A stretch of 64,000 bases of DNA from Bin87 sp026710825. Its GTDB lineage: Bacteria > Chloroflexota > Dehalococcoidia > Lucifugimonadales > UBA3495. Below the pieces are notes generated by a model, which did no database searches, was not told the DNA's origin, and was given only the letters and a program-made list of their open reading frames with translations. A program made the translations under genes and the position numbers. Positions 48,509 to 56,375 of this stretch are shown one piece after another; position 1 is the stretch's first letter, and every line of letters begins with the position of its first letter. Location: positions 558,001 to 622,000 of the forward strand of contig OZ247427.1 in NCBI GenBank assembly GCA_965232815.1, written 5' to 3'.

Positions 48509-49438
48509 TTATCCGCCGTACGCTCGCGTCAGCGCCGCCTCCAGCTCGTCCATCGTGTAGCGGTACTCCTGCGTCCCTCGCTGTTGAATCACGAAGTGCG
48601 CGCACGCCGACCCCATCTGCGCCGCCCTTTCCAATCCCTCCTTGCGGATCAGCCCCAGGATGAAGCCACCGCGAAAAGCGTCGCCCGCTCCCGTCGGGTC
48701 CACCACGTTCTCCGTCGGCACGCACGGCACGATGACTTCTCCATCCGGGGTGGTGATCCGCGTCCCCTGCTCGCCCAGCGTGGTGACGAGAGCATCGGTC
48801 AACTGCATCAGTCCGCCCTTGTCGACGCCCGTCCGCTCCGAGATCAGCGCCATCTCGTAGTCATTGGCGATCAGCAGGTCGCTGTTCCGTATGCACTCCG
48901 TCAGTCCCTCGGCGTCCCACACCGGCAGCGACTGTCCCGGATCAAAAATGGTATACACGCCGGCTTTCTTGCCGTCGGCGGTGAAGTTGGACATGTCGGT
49001 CAGGTTTCCGGGACTGACGATGTTGATGGTCTCCTCCGGATTCACTTGGCTGAAGTCGAACCCCGTCGCGTGTTTCATCGCCCCCGGGTTGAACCCGGTG
49101 ATTTGGTTGTCCGCCAAATCCGTAACGATGAACGCAGACGCCGTCGCCTCTTCCTCCACGATCTTTACCTCGCCCGTCGGGATGCCGTTGGCCTCCAGCC
49201 GCGTGAAGTAGTCCCGGTAGTCGTTCCCGATGGCTGCGATCAGCCGCGGCGTCTGCCCCAGCATCGCTAGCGAGTATGCAATGTTCCCCGCCGTCCCGCC
49301 GAAGTAGGCGTTGAACCCGTCCACTGTGAAACTCAGGTTGATCTGGTGCACCCGTTCGGGCACGATGTGGTCGCCGAAGCGCCCCGGAAACGTCATGATG
49401 CGGTCGATGGCCAGCGATCCGGATACTAGTACTTCCAT
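48509..49438 (-). CDS. PfkB family carbohydrate/nucleoside kinase
   Basis: A 309-residue kinase. The N-terminal part has VSGSLAIDRIMTFPGRFGDHI and FGGTAGNIAYSLAMLG (G-G-x-x-x-N), and the C-terminal signature is VVDPTGAGDAFRGGFILGL, with the catalytic Asp and the anion hole. Elements such as NLSFTVDGFNAYFGGTAGN and LLIANDYEMALISERTG resemble adenosine/nucleoside-type kinases of this family rather than ribokinase, but the substrate is not decided. It is 70 bases or so upstream of the MaoC-like pair. Confidence 0.88.
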   Translation of the reverse strand: MEVLVSGSLAIDRIMTFPGRFGDHIVPERVHQINLSFTVDGFNAYFGGTAGNIAYSLAMLGQTPRLIAAIGNDYRDYFTRLEANGIPTGEVKIVEEEATASAFIVTDLADNQITGFNPGAMKHATGFDFSQVNPEETINIVSPGNLTDMSNFTADGKKAGVYTIFDPGQSLPVWDAEGLTECIRNSDLLIANDYEMALISERTGVDKGGLMQLTDALVTTLGEQGTRITTPDGEVIVPCVPTENVVDPTGAGDAFRGGFILGLIRKEGLERAAQMGSACAHFVIQQRGTQEYRYTMDELEAALTRAYGG

Positions 49439-49596
49439 TGATGATTCATCCTTGTCCTGATTCTTGATTGCTCATTGTTCTCGATATCGGAGGGCCGGCG
49501 CCGTCCCACATTTTCGGTCCCGCCGCTCGATTGTTCCCTGTCCCTCGATGGCAGAGGGCTACGGTCAGGGTGACATTTCATCCGCGCCAGCCTTCC

Positions 49597-50319
49597 TCAG
49601 CAGCCCCATTTTCCGGCGATATCACCACCAAATTCCACGGGGCCGCCAGCCTCAATCCCCTGGTCCGCAGCCTGACCCGCGTTCAGTTCCAGTATGAACC
49701 GCACCATCCCGGCCGACGGATAAAATTCCAACTGGTCTCGCGGCGTGTCCAGCGGCGGATTCGGCACGTCCGCCGTCACACCAGCCACCACGCAGTCTTC
49801 CCGGATCCACACCATGTCCAACGGAAAGTGCATGTCCGGCATCCAGAACGCCCGCGCCCCGTCCTCGTCGTACACGAACAGCATCCCCCGGTCGGCGTCC
49901 ATCGACGGCCGGCCCGACAATCCCTGCGTCCGTTCCTCCGGCGTAACCGCCAGGTCCACCACGTATACGGTATCGCCGATGTGCACCAGTGGCCCGTCCG
50001 GCAACGGCGTCACGGTCGGCAATGGCGAACTTGTCGGTTCCATCGTTTCAGTCGGCGCGACGGTTGCAGCCGCCGTGAGTGGGACCGTCGGCGACGGGGT
50101 GGCTGTGGCCGACGTGGCTGGCGTCATCAAATTTGGTGTCTCGCGCATGGTGGCGGTTGGCGGAGGCTGCGTTTCGGCCGCCGTGACAATCGGTTCGGTC
50201 GGAGGCTCCGTCACTCCTCCCTGCGTTTGCGTGCAGGCCGCTGAAACCAATGCCGCCATTATCGAAACCGCGACGACCAGCGTGGCCACCGATCGCCCTA
50301 GACTTGCGTCCGTGCGCAT
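49597..50319 (-). CDS. Exported DUF192 protein, probable lipoprotein
   Basis: A 240-residue protein. The N-terminus is basic then hydrophobic (SVATLVVAVSIMAALVSAAC), with Cys29 as a possible lipidation site, though position -3 is Ser rather than Leu. A Thr/Pro/Ala-rich linker runs to about residue 95. The DUF192 domain follows: VYVVDLAVTPEERTQGLSGR, MLFVYDEDGARAFWMPDMHFPLDMVWI and FILELNAGQAADQGIEAG, which contain the family F-W-M-x-x-M-x-x-x-L-D-x-x-W/F motif. It should sit outside the cytoplasmic membrane. The function of the family is unknown. An aldolase gene lies 30 bases upstream. Confidence 0.88.
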   Translation of the reverse strand: MRTDASLGRSVATLVVAVSIMAALVSAACTQTQGGVTEPPTEPIVTAAETQPPPTATMRETPNLMTPATSATATPSPTVPLTAAATVAPTETMEPTSSPLPTVTPLPDGPLVHIGDTVYVVDLAVTPEERTQGLSGRPSMDADRGMLFVYDEDGARAFWMPDMHFPLDMVWIREDCVVAGVTADVPNPPLDTPRDQLEFYPSAGMVRFILELNAGQAADQGIEAGGPVEFGGDIAGKWGC

Positions 50320-50349
50320 CCTGGGAAAGGTTGGCGGCGACGAGGCGGT

Positions 50350-51135
50350 CTAGCCAACCTCGGCCCGGATGTCCGAGAGGCGGTCCCGCAGCGACCTCAG
50401 CAGCAGCGCCGTGGGCGGCGGCGCGACGTGCGTGTAACCCACGCCCATGTCCTGCAATTCCTTGGCCGTCAGCGGAAACGCCGGGTGGTTCATCGGCATG
50501 GACAGCTTGGCTCCGCCCGCCGCCTTCACCTCGGCCGCCAGTTCCTCCAGCCGCGCCCGGATCACGGGACTCTGCGGATCCCGAATGCCCATGTACTCGG
50601 AGAAGTCCGTCGGCCCAATCGACACCAGGTCTATACCCGGCAACTGCGCGATCTGCCCGATCTCGCTGATGCCCTTATCATCCTCCGTCATCACCGATAG
50701 CACGATGTTCTCGTTGGACGTGCGGGTGTGCTCGTCCCAGTTCACCGTTCCAAACCGTGCCGCACGCGTCCCGCCGGCGCCGCCGCGATGGCCCATCGGC
50801 GCATACCGCACCGCGTCCACCGCGCGCTTGGCTCCCTCCAGCCCGTCGATATGCGGGATGATAATGCCCTGCGCCCCGGCGTCCAACAGCCGCAGGATCA
50901 GGTTTTCGTCGTTGCCGGGTATCCGGATCATCGACGTCACACCCACCAGGTCGGCGGCCATGATCATCTGCGTGACCAGCCCCAGGTCGAAGGTGGTGTG
51001 CTCCATGTCGATGAACGCGGCATCAAATCCCGCCAGCCCGATGATCTCCACCACCTGCGGGTCCGCGAACGTCACATATGTGCCCAGCGCCAGCCGGTTT
51101 TCGCGCAGCGCCTTTCGGACTTTGTTCTCCTGCAT
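50350..51135 (-). CDS. HpcH/HpaI family aldolase, second paralogue
   Basis: A 261-residue TIM-barrel aldolase. AAGGAG precedes the ATG at 51135 (MQENKVRKALRENRLALGTYVTF), which I prefer over an in-frame ATG at 51165. Signature parts: VVEIIGLAGFDAAFIDMEHTTFDLGLVTQMI, LRLLDAGAQGIIIPHIDGLEGAKRAVDAVRYAPMGHRGG and VMTEDDKGISEIGQIAQLPGIDLVSIGPTDFSEYMG. It cleaves or makes 4-hydroxy-2-oxo acids with a divalent metal. Clearly related to the copy at 31258 but diverged; the substrate is unknown. Confidence 0.9.
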   Translation of the reverse strand: MQENKVRKALRENRLALGTYVTFADPQVVEIIGLAGFDAAFIDMEHTTFDLGLVTQMIMAADLVGVTSMIRIPGNDENLILRLLDAGAQGIIIPHIDGLEGAKRAVDAVRYAPMGHRGGAGGTRAARFGTVNWDEHTRTSNENIVLSVMTEDDKGISEIGQIAQLPGIDLVSIGPTDFSEYMGIRDPQSPVIRARLEELAAEVKAAGGAKLSMPMNHPAFPLTAKELQDMGVGYTHVAPPPTALLLRSLRDRLSDIRAEVG

Positions 51136-51261
51136 TCGAACAGGCTCCTTGAAATCAGGTGCCAAACATCATAGCAGACCAACCGCACACCCCTTCACCC
51201 GCTGCCCTGCTCTGGAGAACCAGCCGATTGTCGTCCCCCTGTCCCGTGATAATCGAATGTA

Positions 51262-51298
51262 GTCCGCTCGTGGTTCGACTGGCTCACCATGAGCGGAC
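51262..51298. repeat. Dispersed-type inverted repeat in an intergenic region
   Basis: GTCCGCTCGTGGT and ACCATGAGCGGAC form a 13-base stem with one wobble around TCGACTGGCTC. The loop and stem resemble the TTCGACAAGCTCA-type intergenic repeats common in many high-GC bacteria. The rest of 51136-51485, about 350 bases between two minus-strand genes, shows nothing else I can support. Confidence 0.6.
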
Positions 51299-51485
51299 GG
51301 TCAGCAAGGGTACGCCCTGGTAGTGGTCTTCGCCTTGTCCCGCGCAAATCCAATGACCCTGCCGACCCTCGCCCATCTCGTTTGAGCGATCATCCTCTCG
51401 GCCATAACGCCCGCTAACGAGGCCATCCATGAGTCCACAGGCAAACCACCGACACCGGGAATATGCCCCGGCAGTGCCCGGCCCA

Positions 51486-52190
51486 TCAGACTATATCCAG
51501 CAACTCCGCGAGTCCCGTGATCTCCCAGGCTGGCACGATGCCCGTATCGTTCGAAGCCCCATCTCGATTCAGCCAAACGCTGATCGCCCCATAGTCATTC
51601 GCGCCGAGCACATCGCTCCGCAGGTTGTCTCCGACGTGCATCACCTGCCCGGGCTCATCGCCGAATTTGGCCAGCGCAAACTCAAAAATTCGCGGGTCCG
51701 GCTTGGGGCATCCGCATTCGTGCGCGAACACGATGAAATCGAAAACGTCGTCCATACCGACCATTTGCGGCGTATTGTTGCCGTTGGATATGATTCCCAA
51801 ACGGAATCGCCCTTTCAGAGCCTCCAGGACACCTTTCACGTCGTCGTATGGGCGCGCACCCGCGATCCGCGCCTCCCAGTAAAGCCGGTACAACTCCTCG
51901 GCCGCGCCACGCGCCCGGAACCCGACGTGCTCCACCGTTCTGACCATCGCCGTGTACCGGATCTCCTCCTGCGTGGTCGTTCCCTCGCCCAACTCCGACG
52001 CAACCGCATCCCGGATGTCCATCATTCGCTGGACCGTGAGTTCCTGCGCCGCATCCCCCTGCGCCATTTCCTTCAGCCGCTCCAGCGTCACGGCCAGGGC
52101 GTTTTCCATGGCCGTCTGGAAATCCCACAGCGTGTCGTCCATGTCAAAGGTGATCGTGGTGATGTTTGGTCGTTCGTCCATCATGCCCAT
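51486..52190 (-). CDS. HAD superfamily hydrolase (subfamily IA)
   Basis: A 234-residue phosphatase-like protein. Motif I is TFDMDDTLWDF (D-x-D-x-T), motif II is the Ser of LGIISNGNN, motif III is the Lys in CGCPKPDPRIFEFAL, and motif IV is MHVGDNLRSDVLGAND. A helical cap lies between motifs I and II, as in IA members such as phosphoglycolate phosphatase and haloacid dehalogenase; the overall pattern is most like YjjG/HAD-IA nucleotidases. The substrate is unknown. No strong ribosome site; ATG at 52184 or 52181 could also be the start. Confidence 0.88.
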   Translation of the reverse strand: MGMMDERPNITTITFDMDDTLWDFQTAMENALAVTLERLKEMAQGDAAQELTVQRMMDIRDAVASELGEGTTTQEEIRYTAMVRTVEHVGFRARGAAEELYRLYWEARIAGARPYDDVKGVLEALKGRFRLGIISNGNNTPQMVGMDDVFDFIVFAHECGCPKPDPRIFEFALAKFGDEPGQVMHVGDNLRSDVLGANDYGAISVWLNRDGASNDTGIVPAWEITGLAELLDIV

Positions 52191-53067
52191 CTGAGTCGTC
52201 GCGTTCGTCTTCGATTACGGATTGCCAGGTTGCATATTCTACGCTGTGCCCGCCGTTCGATAGTGTCTAACCCTTCAACCCGGCCTGTCCCCAGTACAGC
52301 GCGGTCCCTGCGGCACGAAGGGTCCATAGCCATACAATCCGGTTCATCCTGCATCAACCCATTCCCACATTACCTCGTTCATACCGTTCATCCTGTGAAT
52401 CGTCCCCCCACACCATCATCCCTCCCATCATTCCAAATCCAAAAAAACACTGACACCGCGCCGTTGCCCACGCCCACGCAACCCGTCTATCCTAGATTCA
52501 TCTAGATAAAGCGCGCGTTTGTAACCCAACATCAGTGAGGCAGGATTCCCAGCATCGACGGCCAACCCCGTCAGTAAAAATCGCATACCAGGCTCCGCGA
52601 CTGCCAACGTCTGTTTAACCTATCAACAGCGTGGAGTTGCGTCCCAGCGCCAGCCACAGCGTTTCGTGCTGCGTCGTCTGTCCCAATGAACCGGCCCCGG
52701 TGGGCACGTCATGGAGGATTGCCGATGTGGGCCACGGAGAATACCGAGCATAAGAATATGCGTACCCCCGGCCGTACGCTGACAACGATGCAAGGGAATC
52801 CTGCCTCCCCAACCAACCAAAACCCCAAAGGAGAAACCGCTAACCCAAACACCGCAACCAACCGAAGGGGCGAATAATCATTCGCCCCACCCTCCTCCCG
52901 TCCCGCACTCCGTGCCTGATCTGAGATCGCCGCAGGTCCGCCTGCTGAGCGTCTACGGAACCGCCGAAACTCGCACACGCATGGTCCGCAACCCCAGGCC
53001 GAAATCGGCCCGTCCGGCCGCCGGTGCCTGCCACCCACTGCCGGCCAATGTTGTTGGCGGCGTTTCA
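52191..53067. other. Long gene-poor region with gene remnants
   Basis: About 880 bases without a gene I can support. It contains an inverted repeat CTAGATTCATCTAG near 52493-52506, a hairpin at 52867-52888, and on the minus strand near 52618-52716 a coding-like stretch (DVPTGAGSLGQTTQHETLWL and onward to a stop) that has no start and no plausible N-terminal part, so it may be the relic of a lost gene. Confidence 0.5.
52867..52888. repeat. Palindrome of the GGGGCGAA family
   Basis: GGGGCGAA and TTCGCCCC pair perfectly around TAATCA. The core is shared with the hairpin at 28688-28715. It is inside a gene-poor region rather than at a convergent junction. Confidence 0.6.
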
Positions 53068-53096
53068 TTGACATCCAACGGGCCGGTTGGTACGCT
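53068..53096 (+). promoter_or_regulatory. Predicted promoter of the small Tat-signal gene
   Basis: A consensus TTGACA, a 17-base spacer, and TACGCT (three of six). Transcription would start near 53103, about 30 bases before the GTG start. Confidence 0.5.
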
Positions 53097-53133
53097 TTTC
53101 CCATCCAACGATCACAACGGGAGATACCGGAAC

Positions 53134-53343
53134 GTGTCCAATCAAATCGAGAGTGTTGACAAGGGAACCTCGCGCCGCCGTTTCTTGGGCGTGCTGGGTA
53201 TTGGCGTCGCCGGCGCTGCCGTGCTGGCCGCTCTGACGCCGTTCGGTCGCCGGAATCAGGCTGCCGAAGCCGCCAACGAGTTCCCGGGACCCGATTCCAT
53301 CTTCCACCCGGCGCAGGACCCGCGAACCGACCCGCGCCGCTAG
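53134..53343 (+). CDS. Very small Tat-signal protein (69 residues)
   Basis: Starts at GTG with GGGAG ten bases upstream. The N-terminus holds a twin-arginine motif (T-S-R-R-R-F-L-G) followed by a hydrophobic stretch (VLGIGVAGAAVLAAL), so it should be exported by Tat or anchored by that helix. What remains after it is only about 30 residues (GRRNQAAEAANEFPGPDSIF and a Pro/Arg/Asp-rich end), with no cofactor motif. It has its own promoter-like sequence and a strong terminator, which argues it is a real gene. The function is unknown; it could be a Tat-targeted partner carried along with a cofactor protein encoded elsewhere. Confidence 0.7.
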   Translation: MSNQIESVDKGTSRRRFLGVLGIGVAGAAVLAALTPFGRRNQAAEAANEFPGPDSIFHPAQDPRTDPRR

Positions 53344-53365
53344 ACTCTCTCACATCTCGGACCAC

Positions 53366-53393
53366 GGGGCGACCAACCGGTTGCCCCTTTTTT
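53366..53393 (+). terminator. Rho-independent terminator after the small Tat-signal gene
   Basis: GGGGCGACC pairs with GGTTGCCCC (one G-T pair) around AACC and is followed by TTTTTT. It lies at the convergent junction with mutL and belongs to the same hairpin family as the other junction palindromes. Confidence 0.85.
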
Positions 53394-53435
53394 ATGCGTG
53401 CCCCTTCGCTATTGGTGGCCCCTTTTTTGTGCGTG
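53383..53435 (+). repeat. Short direct repeat around the terminator T-run
   Basis: GCCCCTTTTTTATGCGTG (53383-53400) recurs as GCCCCTTTTTTGTGCGTG (53418-53435), 17 of 18 identical, 35 bases apart. The second copy lacks the pairing 5' arm. Confidence 0.7.
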
Positions 53436-53461
53436 GGCTTCCGGTGGGAATCGACGTGAAT

Positions 53462-55222
53462 TTACCGCCGCCCGAATTCCCGCTCCAACTGGTACTCCGT
53501 GAAGTGGATCACCGTCGGTCGACCGTGCGGGCAGTGGTGCGGATTTTCCGTCGTTTCCAGTTGACGCAACAGCGCATCCATCTCGTCCGTCCCCAGGGTA
53601 TCTCCGGCGCGCACTGATCCGTGGCACGCGATGGTGGCGGCCAGGGCGTCCTCGCGTTCCATCACCACCTGCTCCACCGACACGGCATCCAGCAGTTCGA
53701 TCAGCGCCGCCCCCGGGTCAGGGTTGTTTCGCGCCGTCAGCGCCGCCGGTACCGCCCGCACCAACCAGGCGTCCCCCCCGAACGGCTCCACCTGGAATCC
53801 GTAGTCTGCCAGCATCTCCGCGTATTCTTGCAGCGTGGCCGACTGCGCCAGGTTCAACTCCACCGGGGCCGGCCCCAGCAGCGGTTGGGACACGATTTCA
53901 CGCCCGTCTCCGTGCTGCCTGATCCGGTCGTACACCACCCGTTCGTGCGCGGCATGCTGGTCCACCAGGTACATCCCCTCGTTCCCCTCGGCCACGATAT
54001 ACGTCTGGCGAATCTGACCGACCACCCGTAGCCCCGTCAGCACGTCCCGCAGGGATCCTCCGGTCGGAGCCAACCCGGTGGTCGGCAACGCCAGGGGGTT
54101 GGGCGTGGGGACATCTGGACGCTCTGCCCCTGGATGCTCTCCTCGGGGATAGGCAACCGGCCCGCCCCCCGCGTCGCCAGTATCCGATTGAGCCTCGCCG
54201 GTCACGTGGAAAGACCGGGCCACCTGCCGCACCGGCGCGTGTGCGACCAGCGCGTCGCTCACCGCCCGCTGCACTGCCGAGAATACCCGATTCTCGTTGC
54301 GGAACCTGACCTCGCGCTTGGTGGGATGCGAATTGACGTCAACCTCCCCTGTTGGCATGTCGATGCTGATTACGGCCGACGGATAGCGCCGGTCGGGTAG
54401 CGTGCCCTGGTAGGCCTGCTCAATCGCGTACATGATCGAGCGGTGGTACACCCAGCGTAGGTTCACCAGGAGCGTGATTGAGGAACGGTTGTGCCGACTG
54501 AGGTCCGGCGCGCTGGTGTACCCGGAAACCGTTATCTGCTCCGCCGAACCCGCCACCGGGAGCATCCGCGCCGCCACATCCCTCCCGTACAGCGACAGGA
54601 TCACATCCTGCAGATTGCCGTTGCCCGGTGTGTTGACCTGCTCCCGTCCGTCCGTGGTCAGTGCGAACCGGACGTCCGGATAGGCCAGGGCGTAGCGTGT
54701 CACCACCTCCTGGATTCGAGCCGTCTCCGCCGCCGCGGACCGGAGAAACCTGCGCCGCGCCGGCACGTTCCCAAACAGTTCAACCACCTGCACGGTGGTT
54801 CCCACCGGGCATCCCACCTGGCCCTGTGTCACCAGGTCCCCGTAGCGAAATTCGATCCTGGACCCCGTTTCTGCGTCGGTCGTCCTGGTGGTGCACGTCA
54901 CCCTCGCCACCGCGGCGATGCTGGGCAGCGCCTCACCCCGGAACCCCAGCGTGCCCACCGATTCCAGGTCGGCTGCGCTCACCAGTTTGCTGGTGGCATG
55001 ATGCCGGAACGCCAGCGCAAGTTCGTCGGCAGCGATACCCGTTCCATCGTCCGATACCCGGATTTCTGATACGCCGCCCTCGCGCACCGCTACTGAGATT
55101 CGACTCGCGCCGGCGTCCAGCGAGTTCTCAACCAACTCCTTGACGACTGAGGCAGGGCGTTCCACAACCTCGCCCGCGGCAATCTGGGCTGCGACGTTGG
55201 GGGGCAGTTGGCGAATCGGCAT
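53462..55222 (-). CDS. mutL: DNA mismatch repair protein MutL
   Basis: A 586-residue protein; the ATG at 55222 begins the family N-terminus MPIRQLPPNVAAQIAAGEVVERPASVVKELVENSLDAGA. The GHKL ATPase motifs are present (Glu in KELVENSLDAG, DDGTGI, TLGFRGEALPSIAAV). The C-terminal dimerisation domain has DQHAAHERVVYDRI, which fits the DQHAx2Ex4E endonuclease motif except that the last Glu is Asp, plus ACHGSVRAGDTL and CPHGRPTVIHF. So it is probably a nicking MutL, as in bacteria without MutH. It works with MutS, encoded on the same strand about 1.1 kb upstream. Confidence 0.95.
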   Translation of the reverse strand: MPIRQLPPNVAAQIAAGEVVERPASVVKELVENSLDAGASRISVAVREGGVSEIRVSDDGTGIAADELALAFRHHATSKLVSAADLESVGTLGFRGEALPSIAAVARVTCTTRTTDAETGSRIEFRYGDLVTQGQVGCPVGTTVQVVELFGNVPARRRFLRSAAAETARIQEVVTRYALAYPDVRFALTTDGREQVNTPGNGNLQDVILSLYGRDVAARMLPVAGSAEQITVSGYTSAPDLSRHNRSSITLLVNLRWVYHRSIMYAIEQAYQGTLPDRRYPSAVISIDMPTGEVDVNSHPTKREVRFRNENRVFSAVQRAVSDALVAHAPVRQVARSFHVTGEAQSDTGDAGGGPVAYPRGEHPGAERPDVPTPNPLALPTTGLAPTGGSLRDVLTGLRVVGQIRQTYIVAEGNEGMYLVDQHAAHERVVYDRIRQHGDGREIVSQPLLGPAPVELNLAQSATLQEYAEMLADYGFQVEPFGGDAWLVRAVPAALTARNNPDPGAALIELLDAVSVEQVVMEREDALAATIACHGSVRAGDTLGTDEMDALLRQLETTENPHHCPHGRPTVIHFTEYQLEREFGRR

Positions 55223-55312
55223 ATCCGGATTGACCTCGCCCCCATGATCGGTGCGTCTCGTGCTCCGGGCCACTGTGCCAATGGGTCCAGCCGCTGAAGA
55301 TTACCCGGCTAT

Positions 55313-55750
55313 CTAGAACAGCGGAATCTTGGTGCCCTTTGCCCGGTATTGCCGGTCCTCGGAATCGCCCGTATCCGAGAAATCGCAGATGATCCGGTAA
55401 ATCCGTTCCATCTCGTGGTCAACGCTCCTGGAGAAGAAATACGGTGGAACCCAAACACCACCAAACGCCGCCACAATCTCCGGGTAATCGTCAATGACGA
55501 ACTCCGGCTCAAAGGGGATTTTCAATTCTTCCAGGCGCTCGTGGTAGTGGTGAGTGGGTTTCTCGTAAACCCCGCTCACGAACCTCTTCAGTTCGTGCTT
55601 TTCGATTACCTCCCATCGCTCGCCCATCCCCGACCAGATGTAAATTTCGTGGCCGTCGTCCAGCAACTTTTGGAAGGTGTCCAGTGTTCCCGGACGCAAC
55701 GTGTCGTCCAGCCCAAGGATCGTGTAATCAACATCAAAAAAGATTTTCAT
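55313..55750 (-). CDS. Small HAD-like phosphatase domain protein
   Basis: A 145-residue protein: MKIFFDVDYTILGLDDTLRPG holds the D-x-D motif I (Asp6, Asp8), IYIWSGMGERWEVIEKH gives the motif II Ser, the Lys of GVYEKPTHHY is a motif III candidate, and FVIDDYPEIVAAFGGV gives the acidic motif IV. There is no large cap domain, so it would be a C0-type enzyme acting on a macromolecule or exposed substrate. The final 35 residues are polar. It lies between the ArsC/Spx-like gene (44 bases) and mutL (90 bases) on the same strand. The substrate is unknown. Confidence 0.75.
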   Translation of the reverse strand: MKIFFDVDYTILGLDDTLRPGTLDTFQKLLDDGHEIYIWSGMGERWEVIEKHELKRFVSGVYEKPTHHYHERLEELKIPFEPEFVIDDYPEIVAAFGGVWVPPYFFSRSVDHEMERIYRIICDFSDTGDSEDRQYRAKGTKIPLF

Positions 55751-55794
55751 GGCAGGTCGTCGCGTTTGTGGTTCGTAGCGGGTGCGCTCTTTGG

Positions 55795-56157
55795 TTACTC
55801 GTCCAGGGCGGCCGTGATGGCTTTGACGCTGGCGCCAATCAGCAACCGGTCTCCCAAGCGCACCAGGGGACGCCGAACCAACCTCGGCTCCTCCAGCATC
55901 AGGGAGAATTTACGGTCATCAGACAATTCCGCCGCCGTGAGACCCATCTTTTTCAATGACGGGCTTCGGCTGGCGAACATGGCGCTTACTCCGGGCTCCC
56001 CCGCTTCAGCGACCAGACCGCTGAGTTCCTGCTCCGTGAACGGCTCTTTGAAATAGTCCCGTTCCGTTACCGTTATACCGTTCTGCACGAGCAACTCCCG
56101 CACTTTGCGGCAGCTGCTTCAACGCGGCCACCAATAAAGCGTCGCTGAATCAGCCAT
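55795..56157 (-). CDS. ArsC/Spx-like thioredoxin-fold protein, candidate selenoprotein with in-frame TGA (UxxC)
   Basis: Read from the ATG at 56157, which has GGAGG nine bases upstream, the protein is MADSATLYWWPR-(TGA)-SSCRKVRELLVQNGITV and continues for 120 residues in total. The TGA (56121-56119) falls exactly where ArsC/Spx proteins have the first Cys of C-x-x-C (typical pattern Y-x-x-P-x-C-x-x-C-R-K). Reading it as selenocysteine gives a U-x-x-C redox motif. Without it the frame could only start at a GTG at 56103, losing strand 1 and the whole active site. The rest of the fold is complete: ERDYFKEPFTEQELSGLV, FASRSPSLKKMGL, LMLEEPRLVRRPLVRLGDRLLIGA. A stem-loop follows the TGA. The gene is between mutS and a HAD gene. 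Role: probably thiol redox. Confidence 0.75.
56084..56118 (-). promoter_or_regulatory. Candidate bacterial SECIS stem-loop after the in-frame TGA
   Basis: Starting at the base after TGA, AGCAGCU pairs with AGUUGCU and CCGCA with UGCGG, separated by one G-G mismatch, closing on an AAG loop (56118-56090). An alternative fold (56102-56084) puts GAG/CUC or GA/UC arms around a loop that can read GUUGC, 24 bases after the TGA. The first loop is slightly closer to the TGA than the usual bacterial range, so which fold matters is open. Confidence 0.5.
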
Positions 56158-56375
56158 AACATCGCCTCCGTACAAAGTCAGATGTCAAAATCGTTTTCCA
56201 ATTGTTCGCACAGTATATACGGAATTTTCTTTGCGTTTTCTGTACCGGAAAGACTTGTCAACGACGCGGAGCGGCGTGCCAACTCTGATCGAGTACAGTC
56301 ATTCTATACCCGCAAACCCGTCCCATTCGCGATCCGAAAGTAACAATTCTGTAAATTGTCGAAACCGCGCCCCGG

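Noticed and set aside
52623..52877. Small open frames in the gene-poor region proposed as genes
   Set aside because: No Shine-Dalgarno, no conserved features and biased composition; only the relic-like stretch is reported.
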